Shown: piece by piece, positions 36,927 through 45,871 of the stretch
How the letters are laid out: each line of letters begins with the position of its first letter
Numbering within the stretch: the stretch's first letter is position 1
Source: Acidobacteriota bacterium
GTDB lineage: Bacteria; Acidobacteriota; Terriglobia; UBA7540
NCBI GenBank assembly: GCA_902812465.1
Contig: CADDZE010000003.1
Coordinates: forward strand, 1-64,000
Length of the DNA stretch: 64,000 nt
Direction of reading: 5' to 3'
Notes under the pieces: generated by a model
The model's input: the letters and a program-made list of their open reading frames with translations, nothing else
Databases searched by the model: none
Told to the model about the DNA's origin: nothing
Program-made: the position numbers and the translations under genes

Positions 36927-37730
36927 GTGTCGAAACGTTTTGTGCCAGAATGGGAGCGAGGGCTGAGTCTGGTGCACCCGGAAGTCAAAGCCGTGATTGA
37001 GCTCCAGCAGTTGGATAGCCGCATCGCGGAGCTTACCGCGCAGATTGACAGCTTGCCCCTTCAGATCCGGAAGTTGGAGAGCGAACTGCACGAGTTCATT
37101 AAGAACCATGAAGCTGAACGGCAGCGTCTGGCAGCCAATCAGAAGGCTCGCCGTGACCTTGAGGGGGATATTCAGCTCATCCGCGCCAAGATTTCCAAGC
37201 ATAAGGATCAGCTGTACGAGGTGAAGACGAACGAACAGTTCCGTGCCATGCTCCGGGAGATAGAGGGCGAGGAGGAAAACATCCGCCAGATTGAGGACCA
37301 ACTGCTGGAGAAGATGGTCGAGGCGGAACAGCTCGAGAGACACGTGAAGGAAGCTGCGTCGCACCTGGAGGGTGAGAAGGCGCGAGTGGAGCAAGAATCT
37401 CGCCGGCTGCAAGCGTTGTGCCAGGCGGATGAACAGGAACGCGCCCGGCTGCTCGAACAACGCTTGGCCCTCGCTGCACAATTAGAAGATAGGGTGCGCG
37501 AGCATTACGAGCGGCTGCGCAAGTCGCGCGGCTCGGCGGTGGCTGAAGTCCGCGACGGCTTTTGTTCAGGGTGCCACGTCCGGTTACGCCCGCAGGCTTA
37601 TAACGAGGTGCGGTCCAATAGTACCATCCTGACGTGCGAGACCTGCGGACGCATTCTTTACTACGTTGAAAAGGCTGAGCCCGACGTGCAACCAGCGGCT
37701 CCGGCCAGCGGCGCCAGCGCCTCCCGCTAG
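36927..37730 (+). CDS. Coiled-coil protein with C-terminal C4 zinc ribbon (zf-RING_7/DUF164)
   Basis: A 267-residue protein. After a short N-terminus, about 180 residues form a long antiparallel-type coiled coil (ELQQLDSRIAELTAQI onward, rich in E, K, Q, L). The last third carries DGFCSGCHVRLRP and LTCETCGRILYY, the C4 zinc ribbon of the zf-RING_7 family (CT398/HP0958-like). These proteins are thought to bind nucleic acid or act as chaperones in secretion; here no partner is evident. The start is GTG at 36927; a GTG near 36972 is possible. It is 26 bases upstream of an RNase HI gene, a common neighbour. Confidence 0.88.
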   Translation: MSKRFVPEWERGLSLVHPEVKAVIELQQLDSRIAELTAQIDSLPLQIRKLESELHEFIKNHEAERQRLAANQKARRDLEGDIQLIRAKISKHKDQLYEVKTNEQFRAMLREIEGEEENIRQIEDQLLEKMVEAEQLERHVKEAASHLEGEKARVEQESRRLQALCQADEQERARLLEQRLALAAQLEDRVREHYERLRKSRGSAVAEVRDGFCSGCHVRLRPQAYNEVRSNSTILTCETCGRILYYVEKAEPDVQPAAPASGASASR

Positions 37731-37756
37731 CCTCTTATGCTGTCTCAATTTTTCCG

Positions 37757-38314
37757 ATGCCCGAACCGGTCTCGCATCTAATAGCGCACATTGACGGCGG
37801 AGCGCGCGGAAACCCGGGGCCCGCTGCCTATGCCGTGGTCATCGAGACAGCGGACGGTCGCCCCCTCGAGAGCCTGACCGGACTCTTGGGACATGCCACC
37901 AACAACGTGGCCGAATACCGCGCTTTGCTAGCGGCGCTCGATTATGCCCGCCGGCACGGCGCTCGAAGGCTCACCGTGCTTTCCGACTCCGAGCTGCTGG
38001 TGCGCCAGATTCGGGGTACCTATAAGGTGAAGAGCGAAGACCTAAAACCTCTGCATACGTCCGCCAGAGGAAGGATCCAGGAATTCGATTCTTTTACTAT
38101 CAAACATATCCCTCGCGCCGAGAATCAGGTTGCGGACCGGCTGGTGAACCAAGCGCTCGATGCAGCTGTACGGGGAGGGAGCTTCGAGCCGGGTCGCATC
38201 GCTCGACCGATCCGCACTCGGGCGGTGTACCAAGACGGCGTACTCAAGCCGTCGGGACGCCTTGACATCAAAGACGGAGAGGAGGTCGAAGTCGAAATTC
38301 GTAGGAGGGGCTGA
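37757..38314 (+). CDS. Ribonuclease HI fused to a DUF104-like C-terminal domain
   Basis: Residues 5-135 are an RNase HI of the compact bacterial/archaeal type with all four acidic catalytic residues in place: IDGGARGNPGPAA (D13), NNVAEYRALLAAL (E53), VLSDSELLVRQI (D77) and RAENQVADRLVNQALD (D127). Residues 152-185 (RTRAVYQDGVLKPSGRLDI, then GEEVEVEI) match the small DUF104/AF2212-like beta-domain, typically a stand-alone antitoxin of about 60 residues. The RNase part cleaves RNA in RNA-DNA hybrids; the role of the appended domain is unknown. The gene follows the zinc-ribbon coiled-coil gene by 26 bases and is probably co-transcribed. Confidence 0.85.
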   Translation: MPEPVSHLIAHIDGGARGNPGPAAYAVVIETADGRPLESLTGLLGHATNNVAEYRALLAALDYARRHGARRLTVLSDSELLVRQIRGTYKVKSEDLKPLHTSARGRIQEFDSFTIKHIPRAENQVADRLVNQALDAAVRGGSFEPGRIARPIRTRAVYQDGVLKPSGRLDIKDGEEVEVEIRRRG

Positions 38315-38417
38315 TGCGGTCATTCTTCTGAGGCATGGGTTAGGCGGTCGCACACCGCCGACCGCGAGGGTGTGGCAGGTTCCAATCTCCAACGGAGGCT
38401 GCCAGCCATAGGCTTTG

Positions 38418-38921
38418 CTAGCCCGGGAAGATGCCCTTAACCCCTGGTAGCGGCCCGGTTGAGTAGCGATCGCTGCAGGCGCGCTTCTGTGCGGGTTGGC
38501 TGCTGATCTTGCTCATCGCGCGAACCAAGCGGGCAACTGCTAGGGCGTGCCGACGACTGCTGATTCGTAGCATTACGGAGCGCTCGCCTCGCGCTACTAT
38601 CCGTGCCTCCGCCTCGACCTTGGTGCGAAGCAAACGCCATTCGAGCTTCGGGTCCAGTTGTAGTTCGGCCTCTAGTATTCCGGGCAGCACGCTGACCGTC
38701 AGGATTACCTGGCCTGCCAGGCTGTAGCGGGGCAGCCACCGACGCGATTTTTCGTCGTAATGCAATGCTTCGACGAGGCTGTCGATGCGGCCCAAGGCGC
38801 GCCGCAAGTCCTCGAAAAGCAGCGCCACGCGGTCACCTCCAAGGCGGGCCAGCGCCGCCCAGGGAGCTGCCTGAAGGGTTGAGTCAGCGGCATGCTGGAA
38901 CGGATTGAAACAACTGCTCAT
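38418..38921 (-). CDS. Hypothetical protein
   Basis: A 167-residue product starting at ATG 38921 with GAGGCGAG just upstream. The central part is regular alpha/beta (RRWLPRYSLAGQVILTVSVL, LEWRLLRTKVEAEARIVA) without a motif I recognise. It converges with the RNase HI-fusion gene and diverges from the CoA-binding gene. The ribosome site and codon pattern support a real gene; function is unknown. Confidence 0.5.
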   Translation of the reverse strand: MSSCFNPFQHAADSTLQAAPWAALARLGGDRVALLFEDLRRALGRIDSLVEALHYDEKSRRWLPRYSLAGQVILTVSVLPGILEAELQLDPKLEWRLLRTKVEAEARIVARGERSVMLRISSRRHALAVARLVRAMSKISSQPAQKRACSDRYSTGPLPGVKGIFPG

Positions 38922-38997
38922 CTCGCCTCGTCTAGCGGTATGATAGCAGCAGTCGGCTGTTTCACACCGAATGCTTTTGGGTCGACGAGGTTACCGA

Positions 38998-39486
38998 ATG
39001 TATACCCGCAACCAGCCGCTGAGGCCTGATCGCCCGCCGCACGGCGGAGCGCCTCCGGCAACGTCTCTACCTGAGACCGGGGACGTAATCCGGTCCATTC
39101 TGGAGCGATATCGTACACTTGCCATCGTGGGGCTTTCCTCAAAGCCCTCGCGGCCCAGTTATGGCGTCGCTGCTTACCTAAAGACCCACGGCTACCATGT
39201 GATTCCTGTGAATCCTAACGAGGTCACCGTTCTGGGAGAGACGGCCTACGCGCGGCTTGAAGACATACCCGAACGGATTGAAGTAGTGGTGATCTTTCGG
39301 CGCTCCGAGTACGTCCCCGGCATCGTCGAAGAGGCGATCCGCCTCGGTGCACGAGTGATCTGGATGCAGGAGGGGGTTGCCCATGAGGAAGCGGCTAGCC
39401 GAGCCCGACAGGCGGGCCTGCTGGTGATTCAGGACCGCTGCATGCTGAAAGAACACGCTCGGCGATTCGTGGCAGAGGGGATTTAG
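38998..39486 (+). CDS. CoA-binding domain protein (YccU-like)
   Basis: The ATG at 38998 has GAGG about 8 bases upstream and gives 162 residues; the frame is open further upstream without a better start. After a Pro-rich leader of about 30 residues it has the small Rossmann CoA-binding fold: TLAIVGLSSKPSRPSYGVAAYL, VIPVNPNEVTVLGETAYARL, VVVIFRRSEYVPGIVEEAI, ARVIWMQEGVAHEEA and the closing IQDRCMLKEHARRF. The family is widespread and its role is unclear; it resembles the CoA-binding part of succinyl-CoA synthetase. The two tRNA-Pro genes follow on the opposite strand. Confidence 0.88.
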   Translation: MYTRNQPLRPDRPPHGGAPPATSLPETGDVIRSILERYRTLAIVGLSSKPSRPSYGVAAYLKTHGYHVIPVNPNEVTVLGETAYARLEDIPERIEVVVIFRRSEYVPGIVEEAIRLGARVIWMQEGVAHEEAASRARQAGLLVIQDRCMLKEHARRFVAEGI

Positions 39487-39525
39487 TGCCGCACGGGGGC
39501 CCTCCAGTCCTATACAGGGAAACAA

Positions 39526-39599
39526 TCGGGGCGCCCGGATTTGAACCGGGGACCTCTTGGTCCCGAACCAAGCGCGCTACCAGGCTACGCCACGCCCCG
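39526..39599 (-). tRNA. tRNA-Pro (anticodon CGG)
   Basis: A complete 74-base cloverleaf on the minus strand. Acceptor CGGGGCG pairs with CGCCCCG (discriminator A). The D-arm region GCGTAGCCTGGTAGCGC, the anticodon arm CTTGG-TTCGGGA-CCAAG and the TTCAAAT T-loop are all present. The anticodon at loop positions 3-5 is CGG, reading CCG. CCA is not encoded. Confidence 0.93.
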
Positions 39600-39677
39600 G
39601 CAAAAGCATCGGCCTCAAGATAGCTAATCAATTAGCAAGCTGCCGCTCGCGCACCCAACCACCGCGGTTTGAACTGG

Positions 39678-39751
39678 TCGGGACGGCCAGATTTGAACTG
39701 GCGACCCCTTGCACCCCAAGCAAGTGCGCTACCAGGCTGCGCCACGTCCCG
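39678..39751 (-). tRNA. tRNA-Pro (anticodon GGG)
   Basis: A 74-base cloverleaf on the minus strand, 78 bases upstream of the first tRNA-Pro. Acceptor CGGGACG pairs with CGTCCCG. Anticodon arm CTTGC-TTGGGGT-GCAAG gives GGG, reading CCC and CCU. The D- and T-arms match the neighbouring tRNA-Pro closely, suggesting tandem duplication followed by anticodon change. Confidence 0.93.
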
Positions 39752-39840
39752 ACTCTATGGGCTAGGTTACAAGCGGTACGCGGAAAGGTCAAGCTTGTGC
39801 TGGTGTCTTACTGCAGCCAGCCAGACTTCTAGTCCTCCCG

Positions 39841-40594
39841 CTATCCTGCCAACTTTCGCAGCCGGCGCGCGGCCTCGTCCTTGAAGCTGAGTTCCTGACG
39901 AGTTTGTGCCGGGAGCCTGACTACTCGGCGCAGCGCCAAAATTTCATCGTTCTGCTTCCCCTCCATAGCATAGGTGAGCGCCAGTTGGTACTGGGCGTAT
40001 ACCGACTAGGGATCGAGTTGGATACCTAGCAGAACATCCTCTCGGCGTCGGCTAGAGTCACTTTAGGTAAGACGCCGAGGCTGCCCGCCAGCATGCGCTC
40101 AAGCCAATTGAGGCTTGCCACCTCGCGGTAAAAGACGCCGAGCAGCGTGTAGGATGGAGCAAAGCTCGGATCGAGCTGGATCGCCTTCTCCGCGTAATCC
40201 TCGACGTCCTTGCCAAGCATTAGCTTCTCGCGGCCACCTTTGAACAGGGAAAAACTGCCGTACGAAGGGCCAGGTAGAAAAAGGTTTGCTCGCGGCCGGG
40301 AAACACGCGCTTCATCAGCTCGGCGTATTGCACCGCCTGGCTATAGTACTTTTCAGCTTCCTTGGACCTTCTCCGCGCCAGGTCGTTAGCCAGCTCGATA
40401 CAAGCGCGCGTCACCTTTTCCAAAGCGGCGGCGTCGCGTGGCGCCATCCGGTGGGCCCGCTGGTAAGCGATGTAGGCCCCCGCTTCATCGAGTTGCTGAT
40501 ATCGCGCGTCACCTTCGGCCAGCGCGAGACGAAAGTCATCCGCGCCCTTCCCATTAGGAAAGCACCAAGTCACCAGCAACACCCATACTCCCAT
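39841..40594 (-). pseudogene. TPR-repeat secreted protein, two frameshifts and one amber codon
   Basis: The gene starts at ATG 40594 with a short hydrophobic signal (VWVLLVTW). The first part has TPR helices (DEAGAYIAYQRAHRMAPRDA, EAEKYYSQAVQYAELMKRVF). It shifts frame near 40250, continues as GGREKLMLGKDVEDYAEKAI and QLDPSFAPSYTLLGVFYREV, and shifts again near 40034. It ends as YAQYQLALTYAMEGK and [13 protein letters not shown] at 39841. Adding one T to each of two T-runs restores the frame, but a TAG (in CCC TAG TCG) remains. It was probably the last gene of the ABC-2 operon just upstream and may have served as its periplasmic partner. Confidence 0.7.
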
Positions 40595-40656
40595 CCCCTG
40601 CTTTACTCGTATGCCTATCCTCCGTGCCCGGATACCCTTCCGTATCTGCCTGACCC

Positions 40657-41448
40657 CTATGACCCAGTACTGCTGTAGTTCATCACGCCGCGGTTCCAAA
40701 CCGCTACGGCCAGGGTGAAGAACGCTGCTGCGACCAGGGGTGTGAGGTAGAAATAGCCGGTCAATTCCTGCCGGCCGAGGAAATGCGTCGTGGGATAAAA
40801 GGATGCGAAGGCGAAGGGAATGACCCAGCTCAACATAAACTGGATGAAAACGCTGTAGATGGTCAAGGGATACCGGCCAAAAGTGAGCATATTGAATACC
40901 GGCGGGACGATACCGATACGGTCTTCGAACCAGAAGGCGACGGACGTGAGAATAAGAAAGACCGAAAGATAAATGACCGCGCCGCAGGCTACCATGATAG
41001 CGAACCAGCCGTAGTCCGTCAGAGACCAGCCCAAGTGCAGGTGCTGTGTGCAGATGCCGATCACCGCGAGGCCGGTCACCACTTCCTGCAGCGACTCAAT
41101 ACGGAATTTCTCAAAGATCACCTGAAAAAGACTGTTCACTGGGCGCAGCAGGATTCGGTCAAAGCGCCCTTGAATGATGTACATGTCGCCGAACTCATAG
41201 AGATTCCAGCTCACCACATTGAACAGGCCCAGGGGCACCAGAGAGAAAGCGTAAAGAAAGAGAATCTCGTAAAACGACCAGCCCTGAAGCTGGGGAGTCT
41301 TGGTAAACAGCACTAGCACAAAGCCAAAGCCGATTACCGTGGCAGCCATGGAGGAAAAGAAAGCGATGAAAAAGTCGGCCTTGTAGGCTAGGCGTACCTT
41401 GGCGTACTGGGCAAAGTAGAGGGCGAAGAGGCGTAAATGACGCTTCAT
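40657..41448 (-). CDS. ABC-2 family exporter permease
   Basis: A 263-residue membrane protein with about six transmembrane helices (for example FFIAFFSSMAATVIGFGFVL and LTPLVAAAFFTLAVAV). The motifs EILFLYAFSLVPLGLFNVV, DMYIIQGRFDRILLRPVNSL and FDR...LRP are typical of the DUF990-type ABC-2 permeases, which work in pairs with one ATPase. Its partner permease is just upstream and broken by an amber codon. The substrate is unknown. It lies between that gene and the TPR remnant. Confidence 0.87.
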   Translation of the reverse strand: MKRHLRLFALYFAQYAKVRLAYKADFFIAFFSSMAATVIGFGFVLVLFTKTPQLQGWSFYEILFLYAFSLVPLGLFNVVSWNLYEFGDMYIIQGRFDRILLRPVNSLFQVIFEKFRIESLQEVVTGLAVIGICTQHLHLGWSLTDYGWFAIMVACGAVIYLSVFLILTSVAFWFEDRIGIVPPVFNMLTFGRYPLTIYSVFIQFMLSWVIPFAFASFYPTTHFLGRQELTGYFYLTPLVAAAFFTLAVAVWNRGVMNYSSTGS

Positions 41449-41540
41449 GGGGTATTTCCCGATTCTCGATTCAAGCCTTAAGGCTGCTCAACCTAATTCG
41501 CCAAAGAATCCTGTTCGACTGCCAGAAACCGTTCGTCTCC

Positions 41541-42359
41541 TCACCCCCCCTGAATGGTGATGAGCCTTGCGGACCAGCGCCACATCAGATCGCCGACACC
41601 GATCATGGCCACTACCCAGAAGGCCTGAAGGCCGAGTGCGCCTAGGATCCGCGCGCCGTTGATCTTGCCTAGGTAAAGCAGCACCGGCGTGTAGCTGACG
41701 TACTCGAACGGTAGAATCGCCAGCAGGCGCTGGAAGAAGGGTGGGAAAAAGGAAATGGGCAACAGGAGGCCGGAAAACAGCTCGAGCACGAAGTACTTGG
41801 CGCGCAGCAGCCCGAGGATCGACTTCAGGCGGATCGCTAGCGTGCCCACAGCGAAATTGATAGCCGCCACCAGGAAAAAGCTCAGCACTACACTAGCAAA
41901 AAACGCGACAAAGTGCGTGATGCTGGCCGGGGGCCGCAAGGGGTAGACGGCTAGGAGGAGGACCGCGGTGGGTGCGGTCAGCAGTGCCAGCCGGAAGACT
42001 GCCTCGCCGGCCGCCTACGCGATGTACATACACTGCACGTTCACCGGCTTGATGAGATCCATGGCCAGCTTGCCCTCGAGGACCTGCTGCGCTATCTCCT
42101 GGTCTATATTATTAAAGTAGACGCTGCGGATGGTCCATCCCACGGCGATGTAGGTAAGAATCTGGCTGAAGTTGAATTCCTCGATGCGCGAGCTGTGGGC
42201 GAAGATGGCCTTCCAAATGAAGTAGTAGACCCCAACGTAGATGAAATACGTAACGATGCCTGTGTAATAGCGTAGCCGGTAAGCCAGCGTGTTAACGAAG
42301 CCGAGGCGCGCAAACTCGGCATAAGGGCGAAGGGAACGCAGCGTTGCTTCAGCCGTCAT
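41541..42359 (-). pseudogene. ABC-2 family exporter permease with in-frame amber codon
   Basis: One frame of about 272 codons from ATG 42359 encodes a DUF990-type permease (FARLGFVNTLAYRLRYYTGI, QQVLEGKLAMDLIKPVN, FELFSGLLLPISFFPPF-like helices). It is interrupted only by TAG at 42017-42015, between MYIA and AAGEAVFRLALL. The sequence on both sides is well preserved, so the change is recent; a CAG-to-TAG transition is the simplest cause. The start overlaps the hydrolase stop by ATGA, showing translational coupling. If the stop is real, the exporter would be missing half its membrane domain. Confidence 0.8.
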
Positions 42360-43357
42360 GGCAGGATCCTCCAGCGGAGCGGTCCTGCGGTCTCCAGCTG
42401 ATCGTGCAGCAGCGGCCCGACCGGCGCCAGGCCGAGCTGCTCTGCGAGCCACTCATCGCGGTCGCGCAGGGCGCCCAAGTCATTCAGCTCATGGCCAGTG
42501 CTGTACCATAGCGCCGTCTTAGGCTGACTAGCCTTGCGGTAATAATCCCACCCTTCCTCTTCCGTGACGTAGAGGTCGAAGCGCGCGATCTGAAACAGCA
42601 GCGACGCAGGTGCGGCCCGGCGGACGTAGTGCTCGGCGTCGAGAGGCGCCTGGATGCGCATCCAGCGGTCGAGCACCTGCTTGGGTGTGCTGGCGACGGC
42701 TTCGGCGACCTGGGGATTTGGGCTGGTGAAGACGTTTCGGCTAGAGCTGGCGTTGCCCGCCATCAGGACGTAAGCCTTGACGCGCTTCTCGACACCCGCC
42801 AGGACACCCCCTAGGCATGCTCCGACGCTGTGCCCCACGTATCCGATGCGTTTGGGGTCGACGTCCGGGCGTGCTAGAAGCAGATCGATGGCGCGGCGCA
42901 AATCAATGACATCCTGAATGCTCGCGTCGCGCTCCGCTTCGGCGTGTGTGAAGTCGCCCGAACGCGTCCAAGGAGCAGGCCGGATAAAGGGTGCGTCAAT
43001 CAGAATCGACACCGCGCCTGCGCGAGCCAGCATCACGGCTTCGGGCAGGAACTCGGACCGGTCACCGAGCCCCCAATGGTGGAAAACGATGCCAGCGAAC
43101 GGCCCGCGGTCCGGTGGCACCACAAGGTAAGCGGGGACCCGCCCACCCTTGGGACTTGCGTAGGTGATGTCGTGCACCAGGACACCGCCAAAATTCCGCA
43201 CGCTGGTTTCTTTGGTGTCCAGCGAGGCGCTCGGATCGTATTCGAAGAGCTGGACAAAACTGGAAGAGGACGGTGGCGCCTGGACGCCGGCGCCAACTGG
43301 CCCCGCCGTAGCGAACAACGCCACCAGCAAGATAAAGCTGCCACGGATGAGCCCCAT
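42356..43357 (-). CDS. Exported alpha/beta hydrolase (dienelactone-hydrolase-like)
   Basis: A 333-residue protein with a signal peptide (FILLVALFATAGPVGAG) and start site GGGAAGG 4 bases upstream of the ATG. The hydrolase fold shows GIVFHHWGLGDRSEF (oxyanion region), ILIDAPFIRP, DLRRAIDLLLARPDVDPKRI and the nucleophile in GYVGHSVGACLGG. The acid and His are likely in RFDLYVTEEEG and STGHELND. It should hydrolyse an ester in the periplasm. It is inserted between the ATPase and permease genes of an ABC-2 exporter with ATGA overlap to the permease, so it may process the exported compound. Confidence 0.87.
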   Translation of the reverse strand: MGLIRGSFILLVALFATAGPVGAGVQAPPSSSSFVQLFEYDPSASLDTKETSVRNFGGVLVHDITYASPKGGRVPAYLVVPPDRGPFAGIVFHHWGLGDRSEFLPEAVMLARAGAVSILIDAPFIRPAPWTRSGDFTHAEAERDASIQDVIDLRRAIDLLLARPDVDPKRIGYVGHSVGACLGGVLAGVEKRVKAYVLMAGNASSSRNVFTSPNPQVAEAVASTPKQVLDRWMRIQAPLDAEHYVRRAAPASLLFQIARFDLYVTEEEGWDYYRKASQPKTALWYSTGHELNDLGALRDRDEWLAEQLGLAPVGPLLHDQLETAGPLRWRILP

Positions 43358-43538
43358 GGTGCCTTCCCGCTGAGTTAGCTGCGACCGCGGTCGCCTGCAG
43401 GCCTCCGCACTGACGAAAAGGCGCAGTCGTCGAAGGCAGCGGTTGCCAACGGCTAAGCCTGTTCACCGGCAAGCTGCTGGCCACTACCGTCTGCATCGTC
43501 CTATCATCTGGCGCCCAGCGCTGTATGCCGCAAGTCTG

Positions 43539-44573
43539 TCAGCCCATCCCGCCGCCCAGGTAAATTCGCTTGACGATATCTTCGATGGGCTCCTCCTCGA
43601 CAAAGATGTCGCTTACCTCCAGCAGGCTGTTCACCAGATGGCGAATGACCTCGGCGCTAGAGTGCTGGCTGCGTTCAAACCGCATCACATAGGTGAGGTC
43701 GTCCACCCGCTCGCAGGCAATGCCGTTGCCAGCGAAGCGCGGTAGCCTAGCAACCTGGGTGCGGTCCTTAAGTGAAAACTTTACCTGGTTGTAGCGGGCC
43801 AGGCGGTCCTTCATCTCGGCGAGCTGCCCGTCGAACAAAATCCTGCCGCGGTCGATGATGAGGATGCGGTGGCAGAGCTCTTCGATGTCCGAAAGGTCGT
43901 GGGTGGTCAGCAGAACGGTGGTGTGCTGACTACGGTTGACTTCCTTGAGGAACTCGCGGATGCGATCCTTGGCTACGACGTCCAGACCGACGGTGGGCTC
44001 ATCGAGGAAAGGCAGCGGGGGGTTGTGGAGCAAGGCTGCTGCCAGATCGCAGCGCATGCGCTCACCTAGGCTGAGCTTCCGAACCGGCGTGTGGAGATAC
44101 TGGCGAAGGTTGAGAATCTCACAAAAGAAGTCGAGACGGCGCAGGTAATCTGCGGCGGGAATCTCGTAAATTTCTTTCAGAAGCTTGAAAGATTCGATGA
44201 CGGCAATGTCCCACCAGAGCTGGGTACGCTGGCCGAAGACTGCACCGAGGTGGCGCGTGTAGCGGCGGCGGTCGCGATAAGGAACAAATCCGGCAGCCAC
44301 TACCGAGCCGCTGGTGGGCACGAGGATGCCCGTCAGCATTTTGATCGTGGTCGATTTTCCTGCACCGTTGGCCCCGATGTAGCCCACCATCTCGCCTGGC
44401 TCGATCGAGAAGCTGATACGATCTACCGCGCGGATGGTGATCTGTTCCCGCACGAAGAGGTTCTGGATCGCACCCCGCACTCCTTCGCGCCGCTTGAAAG
44501 TGCGGAACTCCTTGGTCAGATCGCAGACTTCAATAATTGGAGACGCCATGCCCTCGCGCCCAACCTGGCTCAC
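43539..44573 (-). CDS. ABC transporter ATP-binding protein
   Basis: A 344-residue ATPase. Walker A is GYIGANGAGKSTTIKML, the Q-loop is AVFGQRTQLWWDI, the signature is KLSLGERMRCDLA, Walker B is LPFLDEPTVGLD and the switch His is LLTTHDLSDIEEL. The C-terminal ~100 residues form an extra regulatory domain (RIYLGGGMG end). It starts with GTG at 44573 or ATG at 44549. It heads the ABC-2 operon with the hydrolase, two permeases and a TPR protein. The signature form and permease type fit DUF990-linked exporters of antibiotics or lipids, but the substrate is not known. Confidence 0.92.
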   Translation of the reverse strand: MSQVGREGMASPIIEVCDLTKEFRTFKRREGVRGAIQNLFVREQITIRAVDRISFSIEPGEMVGYIGANGAGKSTTIKMLTGILVPTSGSVVAAGFVPYRDRRRYTRHLGAVFGQRTQLWWDIAVIESFKLLKEIYEIPAADYLRRLDFFCEILNLRQYLHTPVRKLSLGERMRCDLAAALLHNPPLPFLDEPTVGLDVVAKDRIREFLKEVNRSQHTTVLLTTHDLSDIEELCHRILIIDRGRILFDGQLAEMKDRLARYNQVKFSLKDRTQVARLPRFAGNGIACERVDDLTYVMRFERSQHSSAEVIRHLVNSLLEVSDIFVEEEPIEDIVKRIYLGGGMG

Positions 44574-44891
44574 CCGCGTCGCCCATGGATTTCTGACGCC
44601 GGAAAGCCGCTAACCCGGAGACATAACTGGCCCTTTGACCGGACCTTCCTTTACTACTCCTTTTAGAGCACCACAGGCCAACCCAGTTCCGGGGCGCTGG
44701 GATGCCCTCTACTGATACCTAACATACCCGAGCGGTGTGTCAAGTTGCTTAGATGCCGGGTCTTTCGCCGAAGCTCGGAGCGCAAGAGGTTCTTCAACTA
44801 CTACTTCGCGCTTCCCACCCAGGTTGAGAGGGAGTTAAGCTCCTGCTTGGCGGGCAAGGAAGGGAATCGCCAGTCTAGCGAGGTGGCTAGT
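44574..44891. other. Divergent intergenic region between ABC operon and creatininase-like gene
   Basis: About 318 bases without a gene. On the minus strand TTGACA occurs at 44743-44738, but the -10 candidate (TAGGTA, 16 bases away) is poor. The frame that continues from 44745 into the creatininase-like gene has no start signal before 44892. Confidence 0.35.
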
Positions 44892-45755
44892 ATGACCCAT
44901 TTGACGCGACGAAGCCTGCTGCTGGCCGGCACAAGCATTCCACTCGCGCTCGAGGCTACCGGCCTGCAAGGGGTCGGGCAGCCGGCTGAACCTGAATGCT
45001 TCGAACTGCTCACTGGGCGCCGGCTGGCAGCGACCATCGAGTCCGGCCGTCTAGCGCTGCTGCCCTGCGGGAGTCTTGAGTACCATGGGCCTCACAACCC
45101 CCTGGGCACCGATTCGCTGATCATCTCGGGCATTGCAGAGCGGGTGGCCATACGGACTAACGCTGTTTTACTCCCTGTTGTAAACTTTACTCACTGTCCG
45201 GCGCACACGGCCAGTTTTCAAGGGACGCTCTCGGTACGGCCGGAGGTGATGACACTCTACTTCGAAGAAATTCTGCGAAGCCTGACGGGCGCGGGCTTCA
45301 GGCGGATCCTGGTTCTGAACGGGCATGACGGCAACATTGGACCGGCTCGCGGCGCCATCTCCCGGGTGACGGCTGAAGTTCCTGCTGCGTCTATCTTGCT
45401 TGTGAGCTGGTGGGAGACGCTACCCTCTGATGAAATGGTGAAGCTAGACCTCTTCCATCAGGCCAACGGAGGCCATGGCCACGGCGGGCCGCTCGAGACT
45501 TCAGCAGTCGCCGCCTTTCATCCCAACTTAGTTGAGCTCGACCGAGCGCGCGACCTTTCCCCGCCGCCGGATTTCTCGGCTGGCTTCCCCTACTATCTCG
45601 AGAAGTCGGCTGCCGAAGGCTGGCCGGGCTACTCCGGACTCATCAGTGAGGCATCGGCCGAGAAGGGAAAGCGAATCGTCGCCATGAGCGAGGATCGGAT
45701 CGTCGAGCTGGTTCAGAAGTGGTTGGAAGCGCCGACTCTTCCTGGAAGTTGGTAG
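44892..45755 (+). CDS. Creatininase-family amidohydrolase with signal peptide
   Basis: The ATG at 44892 has GAGGTG 6 bases upstream, giving 287 residues. The N-terminus THLTRRSLLLAGTSIPLAL is a signal with RRS resembling a twin-arginine motif. The creatininase fold has LLPCGSLEYHGPHNPLGTDS (metal ligands Glu, His, Asp), HCPAHTASFQGTLS, ILVLNGHDGNIG and GGHGHGGPLETSAVA. Family members open cyclic amides, for example creatinine or formylated pyrimidine intermediates, with divalent metals. Export makes a role in nutrient scavenging likely; the substrate is unknown. It converges with the PIG-L gene. Confidence 0.88.
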   Translation: MTHLTRRSLLLAGTSIPLALEATGLQGVGQPAEPECFELLTGRRLAATIESGRLALLPCGSLEYHGPHNPLGTDSLIISGIAERVAIRTNAVLLPVVNFTHCPAHTASFQGTLSVRPEVMTLYFEEILRSLTGAGFRRILVLNGHDGNIGPARGAISRVTAEVPAASILLVSWWETLPSDEMVKLDLFHQANGGHGHGGPLETSAVAAFHPNLVELDRARDLSPPPDFSAGFPYYLEKSAAEGWPGYSGLISEASAEKGKRIVAMSEDRIVELVQKWLEAPTLPGSW

Positions 45756-45871
45756 CCAGGAGTCGACTTGCTTGCGTGAACGCAGTGCCAGCAGCTTCCT
45801 TGGGGGCCATTAGCACCTTCCGTCCGGCTTCAAGCTGACCGGCTGTGTCGCCTAGGCAGGGACACATCCGC

